64,000 nucleotides of DNA from Heterocephalus glaber (Eukaryota > Chordata > Mammalia > Rodentia > Bathyergidae): contig NW_004624882.1 of assembly GCF_000247695.1 (NCBI RefSeq), positions 3,042,968 through 3,106,967 on the forward strand, read 5' to 3'. Of this stretch, positions 56,206 to 64,000 are shown one piece after another. Numbering within the stretch: position 1 is the stretch's first letter; every line of letters starts with the position of its first letter. A program made the position numbers and the translations under genes. The notes under the pieces were generated by a model. The model worked only from the letters and a program-made list of their open reading frames with translations. It did not search any database and was not told the DNA's origin.

Positions 56206-57149
56206 ATTAGTAATAATGTTTACCATGATTTGTAGTAAAAGACTGAGAGATGATAAACAGTTTTCACCTGTGTATTCTGTAACATGGGCAACATGTATCT
56301 GAAAGTCACCAAAGGACGGTAGACACCTAGCTCTTGGAAAAGGTGGTAGGAAATATGGAAAAGCATTATTTAAGTGCTACAGAAGACAATAGTTTTCAGC
56401 TGTATCTTTCAGTTCCTTCTCAATCATTTATGGAAACTAGAATTTTTGAAGAATGGACTTCAGCAGCAGAATTAGGTATTTTTAGGAAGATACCAAATCA
56501 CTGTGGGGGGAATATTTCACTGTGCTTCTTAATATGTAGGTAGTAGACTTTCAATAGTTGGTTGGATTTATTTTAAGTAATAAAATGTATTCAGTGCTAA
56601 AGTAACCCTATATATTTTTATATTATTGAGTAGAGAATGTTACCTGTTAGGAGTTTTGTTGGGTTGATTCTCAGCTGATATCCTCTTCTCTTTGCGAAAG
56701 CTCTAGCTTTCATAAATACAAGTGCCAGGAAACTGACTGTTCCTTTTGTCACTGGAACAGAGCGGCATCCCAAATGGAATGCATGAGGCCAGGATTGTGT
56801 CTCTGTATTGCCGAGGTGCCGTATTGGTGAGTTGCTCTTTCCTTCAGGCCTTGGGTTCCCAAAGGAGCAGGTGGGATTAGTTCAACATCTTCTGACTATG
56901 CTCTCAGGAATCTGAGTAATATGAAGTGATGTTCTGAAAATAAAAACTAAAAGAGGTGAGATTCTAAGCAAATCTAGTTAGGAGATGCTCTGAATTATAT
57001 TTTCTCTCTGCAGGATTTCTCTATTAAACATTAGTTATTCTTTATTGGGATTATTTAAGGAAGAGCTATGATACACAACTTTCTCAAAAGTATTTGGTTA
57101 TGGAAGAGTTTGGAAAAGCCTGCAATAAATAATTTATGAGTCTCTTGAA

Positions 57150-57325
57150 AGCATAGAAATTTGCTAACTCCTTTTGTGACTGCCATGACAAATTATCACA
57201 AACCTACTGCATTAAAACAATATGCATGTATTATCTTGCAGCTCTGTAAGTTAGAAATCTGACACAGGTCTCCCTGGACTAAAATCAAGTGTTGACAGGA
57301 CTGCATTCTCCCTCCCTCCCTCCCT

Positions 57326-57377
<52 letters not shown>

Positions 57378-57580
57378 TTCTCTCTCTCTCTGAATTCTGC
57401 TGGGAAAGTTTGTCCAGCTTTAAGGGCCCAGTGGGTTACACTGCAGTCACCTAAATAATCTAGCACACTCTCCCCATCTCAGGGTTGTTAATTTCACCAC
57501 ATCTACAAAGTCCTCTTCCTCATCTAAGCAACGTATTCCCAAGTTCCAGAAATTAAGGTGTAGATGTCTTTGCAGGACTG
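57150..57580 (+). mobile_element. Old interspersed repeat with CT microsatellite insert
   Basis: CATGACAAATTATCACAAAC, CAGCTCTGTAAGTTAGAAAT and TTCCCAAGTTCCAGAAATTA belong to the same class as 50485-50835. The middle holds a (CCCT)n(CT)n tract (57306-57392). Confidence 0.45.
57306..57392. repeat. (CCCT)n-(CT)n tract
   Basis: About six CCCT units grade into a CT run with GT and TT interruptions. A polypurine-polypyrimidine mirror tract of this kind can in principle form triplex DNA. Confidence 0.93.
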
Positions 57581-58014
57581 TTACAGTGTTTTCCGATATT
57601 TCTCAACACTGGGAGGTGCAGGGCAATACTCCATACAGCCAGAAAGAACCTCAGGTGATTATTTTTCTTTTTTTAATCTGTTTCTGATCCTGTCAACTCT
57701 AACTGTATGAAATCACTATCTGGTAAGAGGTATTAAGTTCTTCTGGCTTTTCCTCACTCAAAGAGCAATAAAATCAAAGAACACAAACGTAATTAAAATG
57801 AGGTTATTGAATCATTCTGTGAAGCATTTTATTTTTAGCTTCTCTCTTGATATAGGCAAGAATATCTCCCTTGAAGGGAGCTAGACTCTGAACTGTGCTT
57901 TATTTTAAAAATGTAAAATTGCTGTGCTGGGTATCAGCAATTAGTCATTGGTATTGAAATATGAAGATAAATTCATTTACCTGCTTTTTTGTATAATCAG
58001 AACATGGCTCCCTT

Positions 58015-58545
58015 TTTAATTTTTATTTTTATTGTTACATATTTGTAGTACATAATGATTATATTCCTTGTTGAGGCGTTGGTACATGTACATACCACAT
58101 CTTAATTCTTTTTTCATCCCCTTCCTCCTCCCCACTCCCTCCATCTCTAGATCTCCTTCTCTTTTGCAAAAGATCTCCCTCCCTATTTCCTATTATCTTT
58201 AATTTTGTTCTTTATTATATTTTGAATTTCTCACATAAGATAAACCGTGTGATATTTAAGCTTGTATGTCTTACTTATTTTACTTAACAGTATGGACTCA
58301 AGGTGCACTCATTTTTCTACAAATGACTCAAGTTTGTCCTTCTTTATGGGAAAATAGTACTCCATATATAAATGCCATATTTTCTTTATCCATTCATCTA
58401 TTGATGGACATATAGGCCACTTCCAACATTTAGCTACTATGAGTTAGTTGTTCTGCTATAAACATGAGTATGCATGGATCACTGTAATATGATGCCTTTA
58501 ACTCTTTCACTAGATACCTAGAATGGGAATAACTGGTTCAAAACA
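58015..58545 (-). mobile_element. L1 3' end, antisense
   Basis: It starts with the complement of the L1 end (GTAGTACATAATGATTATAT), then a CT-rich 3' UTR, then antisense ORF2 end (CCATTCATCTATTGATGGAC, AACATGAGTATGCATGGATC). Confidence 0.8.
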
Positions 58546-58827
58546 TGAACACCAGAAACCTTGAGATTTCTCAAGCCACCCATGATCTTCAGCTGGTGAA
58601 AAGAAAAAGAAAGTAAAGGATTGTATTCCTTCTCACAGCTTGGCAAATCTCTAATAGCTGATATATATGAAACAGAAACATTGTATGGGTTTACTCATAG
58701 TTGATGATATCTGTATCTCAAGGAATGATATTGAAAATCAGTTTTGCTCTAAAATGTACTTGCAAATCTTGGTATTTGGAATCATATTGTTCAAAGGTTT
58801 TTTTGTTTGATTGGTTTGGATTATATA

Positions 58828-59350
58828 TAAGGTTGCCATATGATCCAGCAATTTCGGTCCTAGGTATATACTCAAGAGAATTGAAGACACATATTCACAC
58901 AATCTTGTGTATGAATGTTCGCAGCAGCTTTATTGATAATGACCCCAAAGTGGAAACAACCCAAATGTCCATCAAATGATGAATGGATAAACAAACTATG
59001 GTCTCTCTATATAGTGAATATTAGTCCACCAAAAAGGAGAAATGAGATACTGAAGGACTACAGCATGGATGAACCTCAAAAACATGCTAAGTGGAAGAAG
59101 CCAGACATAAAAAGACCACATATTGCATGATTACACTTAAATTAAAATTAAACCTAGGCAAATACACAGAGACAGAAGTTAGTGTTTATCCGGGTTTAGA
59201 GTAAGAGGGGAATGAGCAGTGACTACTAATGGCCATGGGCTTTCTTTTTAGAGTGATAAAAATGGTCCCAAATTGATAATGATTGTACTTATCTGTGATT
59301 ATGCTTAACAAAACACTGGAATGCACTCTGAAAGTTAAATTTTATCTCAA
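58828..59350 (+). mobile_element. Old L1 (L1M-type) 3' fragment
   Basis: In sense it has GCCATATGATCCAGCAATTT, AACCCAAATGTCCATCAAAT, TGAATGGATAAACAAACTAT and AACATGCTAAGTGGAAGAAG. It lies about 280 bp from an antisense younger L1. Confidence 0.82.
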
Positions 59351-59929
59351 AAATTGCACTCATTAGTTGTAACTCTCTAAGCCCCTCCATTGCTTTAGTA
59401 TAATTTCTTTGTAAACCATAGCTTTCAATATATTTCATTGCCCAGAGGAAGCATTGTTTTCCATATATCAAAACAAAAATATTTACCCATGCCTGTGAAA
59501 TACTTTTTATATTATCCTTTAAAGATAGTATATTGAGATGAAAACATATCTGAAAAAATAGCAACTAAAAGATCCCACCTGTGCCAGTGAGTGCAGATAA
59601 TTTGTTTTTATGTCATACCCGGCATTTGGTGTCATTCTGCAAATTGGTTTTTCTCTTTTCAATTTCCCCTTTTACATGTTTGACAGTTAATAGTAAAAGC
59701 CGGGAAGTGAAGTGGTTTTTTTTCATTTTTACTGGAAGTGACTTTAGCTACTTTATAACAGACATTCTCAATATAAATATTCCCTGCTGGTCTTGTTTCC
59801 ACATAATAGGGACAAATAGTTTTCTGTATAGACACTGAAGTGCTACTCTCCCCAGAACTGTCTTTCAGCCAACAAGCATACAAAAGCACAAAATGCAAGT
59901 GGTGTTCTCTTCTAAGTTCTATTTCCATC

Positions 59930-60620
59930 CTTTGGGAATGTACATTCTAGTCGGGAGAGAAGGCATGAATGTGGAGCATCAAATAGCTTTCTCATGTTTA
60001 GTAAGAGTCAAGGAAATAGCTGCAATGTGAGAGATGGGGAGTTACGTAGGAGGAGGTAGCTGTGACGATAGAGTATTCTGGGAAAGACAATAGACATTTA
60101 AATATTCCTGACTCTCCTTTTCCCACTTTCAGTGAGACATCACAAGTGACTGTCTACATTTCTCAAGTGTCTAAGTCATTTGGGACCTCAAAGGAAGCAG
60201 GTTTTCCTTCTCTCACAAACATGAAGTGACTTTCTTTTAGTCATGTTTTAATGTATTCCTTATAGCTCTACAGGAAACAGATTGTGTTCCAGATAGTATG
60301 ATAATCTTATACATTTGATGGTCTATATGAAGGTTCATCTGTAATGTCCCTGTATAGGGGGACAAAAGGGTTTCTTAGGGCCGGGGATTTAGCTCAGTGG
60401 TTCCGCCGCCTGCCTGGCAAGGGCAAGGACCCGAATTTGATCCCCGGTACCAAAAAAAAAAAAGTTTCTTAGAGGAGGTAATGTTTGATAAGCCTTTCAG
60501 GGTGAGTAGGAAGTGGGGAATCTGAGATATGTGGAAGGCATGCAGACGGAGGGCACTTCCTGAGTGAAGTCCTTGAGGCTCTTCCACGTGGCTGGAATTA
60601 AGGAGTCTGTAGTAGATGAG
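59930..60620 (-). mobile_element. Possible ancient L2-like LINE remnant, split by a SINE
   Basis: TGTACATTCTAGTCGGGAGA and, beyond the SINE at 60379-60463, GGAGGTAATGTTTGATAAGC and GGGCACTTCCTGAGTGAAGT resemble the same old repeat family. Confidence 0.35.
60379..60463 (+). mobile_element. tRNA-derived SINE (GGTACC family)
   Basis: GGCCGGGGATTTAGCTCAGT, CCGCCGCCTGCC, a mutated B box CGAATTTGATCCCC, GGTACC, poly(A). The target-site copy GTTTCTTAG lies at 60370-60378 and 60464-60472. Confidence 0.92.
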
Positions 60621-61284
60621 GCTTGCTGAAACCCCAGACCTAAGCTGTGGCTGGGTCTTCTGTGACCTTATGTCCTCAACTCAGAGTTGCGAACATTATC
60701 TGGAAAGGTAGGAGAATCAGTGATCAGAAAGGGAGGGATAAGATAAATCTTGCTTTCTAGGAAGGAAGAAAGTGCCCAAAAGAACTGGTGGTGCCGGTGG
60801 GCATTGCATCAGAAGAGAAGCGATGAAGGAAAGAACAACTTTTAAGGAGGTGGAATTCACAGAAACTGTTGACTTTCCAAGCATGAAGAGAAGTAACGTG
60901 AAAAATGATTTCTTTTTGTCTTCTTACGTCATTGCAGGAAACCCATATTGATGTATTTGAACTGCAAAATTGTTGCTCCTCATTTTATTCAGTGTGTATT
61001 TTCATATTATTGCTACATATTATTTCATATTTTTGCTTTCATATTATTGTACAAAGTCCAAATTTTTCAAATTTCATGCTAACCTATTTTACATTGGCAC
61101 CTCTGGCTTACCTGGCAAAGAGAAGTGAAATAGCACAGCAAAGCATTCAGGGTAGGGAAAGAACTCTGCATCCTCATTTTTTGGAAACATTCAGCAAAGT
61201 TAACTATTGCTTCCCTAGTAGATATCTCTATATCCATCTGCTTATTGCTTTATAATATATGTATTTACAGATGTTTTCCCCCTC

Positions 61285-61390
61285 CAAAGCTGTGACCTCA
61301 TTGAAGGCAAGAAACATGTAAGATTCATCATTTTATTCCTAGTGCCTGTAGCAGTCCCTGCCATATGAAAGGTATTTAGCTAAGGTGTTA
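61285..61390 (+). mobile_element. L2 LINE 3' end
   Basis: CCTCATTGAAGGCAAGAAAC, TTATTCCTAGTGCCTGTAGC and GAAAGGTATTTAGCTAAGG follow the L2 3' end pattern. Confidence 0.65.
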
Positions 61391-61538
61391 AACGGAGGAC
61401 TAAGTGGACACTAGGAAAAGATGCCAATAGTAAAAGCTTTCATAGTTTCTAAATTTGAGAGTCAGATCACCCTTTTATCCATTTATTCTAAAATAAAAAT
61501 CTAACCTTAATCATTTCAGGATAAAAAATGCAGGTGCA

Positions 61539-61628
61539 AGGCTGGGGATTTAGCTCAGTGGTTCCACCACCTGCCTCAAAAGCACAAGGAGCCAAGTTTG
61601 ATCCACGTTACCAAAACAACAACAACAA
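61539..61628 (+). mobile_element. tRNA-derived SINE (GGTACC family)
   Basis: GGCTGGGGATTTAGCTCAGT, a mutated B box AAGTTTGATCCACG, TTACC, then (CAA)n/A tail. Target-site copies close to AAAATGCAGGTGCA (one mismatch) lie before 61539 and up to 61644. Confidence 0.88.
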
Positions 61629-62007
61629 AAAAAATGGAGGTGCATATGTAGCCCTTTATCCACTGAATGTTACCAGACACTTATTATAAATTTTTGTCTG
61701 TATAAATATGTTATATGTGTAACTTATGCATATGTAATTAAGAGTCACATATTTATTACTTGTAATACATTAAGTGATATGGATGTAGAGATACTTCAAT
61801 GAATTTAATATCAATATAAAGCTGCAGTATCTGTTGTTCTTCTGGTTAGTCATAGTGGATTTGATAGGCACCACTCTATATGAGTATCTTTTCTTTCAAG
61901 TACCTTTTCTTTTAAGAATAATTCGAAGAAATGTGGGTTTCTAATAAGAACGTCCTATGAAATACTGAAATCCATGCTATTGCCTTCGCTTTTTTCCTGA
62001 TCTTTGT

Positions 62008-62010
62008 CTC

Positions 62011-62071
<61 letters not shown>

Positions 62072-62072
62072 C
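62008..62072. repeat. (CT)n-(AT)n compound microsatellite
   Basis: About 35 bp of CT followed by about 29 bp of TA, both nearly pure. Confidence 0.94.
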
Positions 62073-62257
62073 AAAGAAAATGAGCTATTTAGCAATTGCC
62101 ATGGACCCATCTGCTCATACATGCATGGGTATTCAAATAATACTTTTTAAAATATGTGATTCCTTTGCTCTTTGAAATAGTGAAATACTCCATGGAATGT
62201 GAACACTGTCATCTCTTCTGTCACTTGTCTGGTGATTTCTTTTTAGGGGGCCAGATC

Positions 62258-62472
62258 TGGGGCTGGCAAACTTTTTCTATAAAAATCAGATAGGAAATAT
62301 TTTAGGCTTTGCATGTCATACAGCCTCTGTTGCATACTCAATTCTGCTGTTGTATTGGGAAAGCAGCCATAGACAATACAGAAATGAGTGGATGTGGGTG
62401 TATTCCAACAAAACTTGATTTACAAAAACAAGCATTGTGCTGAATATGGGCAGGGCTGCAGCTTACCAACCC
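62258..62472 (+). mobile_element. MER20 DNA transposon
   Basis: Near full length, with GGGGCTGGCAAACTTTTTCT, AAATATTTTAGGCTTTGCAT, GGGAAAGCAGCCATAGACAA and TTGATTTACAAAAACAAGC, the recognisable body of the hAT-Charlie element MER20. Some MER20 copies are known to act as regulatory elements in endometrial cells of placental mammals. There is no evidence of that for this copy. Confidence 0.88.
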
Positions 62473-62689
62473 TGACCCTAATCAACAGTTGCCACCTCAA
62501 GTTCAAGGCATGCCTCAATCCATGTGTTAAAAGTAATCTATTACTGATAATAAATAATTTGCAAACTTTAGAATTTTACTTCATAAGAAAATTAAATGAG
62601 AGAGGATTTGAGGTGAACCTAGGACTATCTCACACTCAGACTTGATCTGGAGAACCTTCTTGAGTGGAGGAGGAAAGTCTGGGAAAGGA

Positions 62690-62900
62690 CCTTAGGATAG
62701 TGGTTAAGACCTCAAGCTCCTGGGAAGGATCCCTGAGTTTGAATCCTACTCATACTTCTTGCAGTCTGTGTCCTTGGACAAGTTATTTGACCTCCCTGTG
62801 CTTTGATTTCTTCATGTGTAAAATGAGACTATTAATAGGCCACACATCATAAGATTGTTCAATGATTAAAGCAGAAAGTGCCCAGTACAGATTTGGAATA
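62690..62900 (+). mobile_element. MIR SINE, nearly full length
   Basis: AGGATAGTGGTTAAGACCTC, GGACAAGTTATTTGACCTCC, GATTTCTTCATGTGTAAAAT, AAAGTGCCCAGTACAG. Confidence 0.85.
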
Positions 62901-63749
62901 ATGGTGGGTACATGTTATATCCACAAGAGATGTTCATTTCCCCCCACCAACAGACCTCAATTCCCTGGGAGTGGGCATAGCTTTCAGCTTATTTTATCCT
63001 TGCTGTGAGCCACTGATGAGCAACCCCTCACCATGCACCATTAATAGTTGTGTTGACTTCAAGTTCTCAGAGTCTTAATGGGTGGCAATTTTATAGCTTC
63101 TTACATTAAAGAATTCTACACATAGGTGGATTTTAATAAAGAGGAAGGGAACAAAATTCAGTGTGAGAATGTGAACATGCACAAATCAATAGTACCCATG
63201 AGTGAAAATGACATGGAAACAGGTTAGGTGACAACAGTTGGAATTACCAAAAGCCCAACAAAGTGATCATATGCCTGAATATTGGGAAGTATTCCTTTAT
63301 GTTCATATCACTAAATTCTGAGTCTTACTATTTTTATGAATAAAATGACATTTAGCCATGTTTATAGCATATACTTCCATATCCTATTAATTTTAACTGG
63401 TGGTATGATAGCCAATAAAAATGAAGACTCATTAAAATAAACAAATACAATGTTTTTTAACAAATAATATTACCATATAATTTATTTTTCTTTAAAACCA
63501 GCTTTTAAATGGTCTTCACATAGCCACATTAATTAATTATATGCTTATAAAATGCTTTTATGGATTCTATGACTTCCCTCCCTAAGAGTTTACCCTACTT
63601 TTTCCCTTGCTCACCAAAATGGTGTGTGTGTGTGCACACATGCATGCGGGCATGTGTATATGTTTAGAGGAGATCTGGATAAAAGAGAATATGGAGCATG
63701 TTTCATTTATCATGTATATTATATGCATTCTTAATGCTCCCCACAAGAC

Positions 63750-63900
63750 TTTTTATGTCCACTTTATAGAGCAAGTACCTGAAGCTCAGAATGGTTGGAT
63801 ACTTACATGGCTGGCTAAAGATTGGGCTGCAATTCAAACCCAGGTAGCCAGACCAGAGAGCTCTCTCTGCAACAAGTATGCTATGACACTGCATCCCATT
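63750..63900 (+). mobile_element. MIR SINE middle fragment
   Basis: AGCTCAGAATGGTTGGATAC then GCTGCAATTCAAACCCAGGT and AAGTATGCTATGACACTGCA. The 111-codon plus frame at 63607-63942 runs through it and is not a gene. Confidence 0.6.
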
Positions 63901-64000
63901 CATATGAAACTGCCACAAAAGGAGCAAATGAGAAATGAGTAGCAGCTGCTTAATTTTTTTTTAACCATAGAAATATTCCCCATCACATCTACAGCAAAAC

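Noticed and set aside
57251..57466. Arg/Glu-rich minus-strand frame
   Set aside because: It is the translation of the (CCCT)n(CT)n microsatellite complement.
60379..60463. tRNA-like A and B boxes suggesting a tRNA gene
   Set aside because: The sequence repeats many times with poly(A) tails and target-site copies, so it is a SINE, and it cannot fold as a complete tRNA.
1..64000. CRISPR arrays, operons, bacterial promoters or phage attachment sites
   Set aside because: Composition, SINEs, LINEs and spliced exons show this is a mammalian nuclear genome; none of these bacterial features applies or is seen.

Overview
This is a mammalian, rodent-type intronic or intergenic window: AT-rich, almost free of coding sequence, and full of decayed retrotransposons. 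It holds one gene I can identify with confidence, amelogenin X (AMELX), on the minus strand from about 40,875 (promoter side) down to about 33,428 (poly(A) end). Exons 1, 2, 3, 4, 5, 6 and 7 can all be placed to the base with GT/AG splice signals. They encode the enamel matrix protein from signal peptide to the final KREEV-D. The usual product (exons 2-3-5-6-7) would be 213 residues, longer than the 191-residue human form, partly because exon 6 carries a run of QPM tripeptide repeats. In other placental mammals AMELX lies inside a large intron of ARHGAP6, which is transcribed the opposite way. By synteny the whole window is probably ARHGAP6 intron (plus strand), although no ARHGAP6 exon is seen.

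The most interesting structure is a second copy of the AMELX exon 4 - intron 4 - exon 5 block about 4.8 kb downstream, at 31,130-31,620, beyond exon 7. Both duplicated exons are open in phase 0 and keep splice signals, and the intervening intron is the same length (91 nt). They correspond to the alternative 3' exons 8 and 9 described for rodent amelogenin. Other local rearrangements are a 117-bp tandem duplication in AMELX intron 2, a 100-N assembly gap in intron 5 flanked by TA repeats, and a 65-bp tandem duplication of a SINE tail plus flank at 21.7-21.9 kb.

Layout: 1-12 kb, old LINE/MIR/DNA-transposon fragments; 12.2-12.7 kb, a complete L1 insertion with a 5' inversion and a 16-nt target-site duplication; 15.1-20.3 kb, another short L1 insertion, ancient L2-like sequence and an L1 3' segment; 21-23.5 kb, L1 and SINE copies; 23.5-31 kb, mostly unassigned intronic sequence; 31.1-40.9 kb, AMELX; 41-64 kb, repeats including a 1-kb L1 with target-site duplication (51.2-52.2 kb), several tRNA-derived SINEs and a MER20 copy (62.3 kb).

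The SINE content is a B1 joined to an ID-like tail, plus a separate young tRNA-derived family ending in GGTACC and poly(A). With no B2 seen, this points to a rodent of the squirrel-related side (squirrels, mountain beaver, dormice) or possibly a beaver relative, rather than a mouse or rat. I cannot name the species. No functional tRNA or rRNA gene, CRISPR array or intact mobile element was found.
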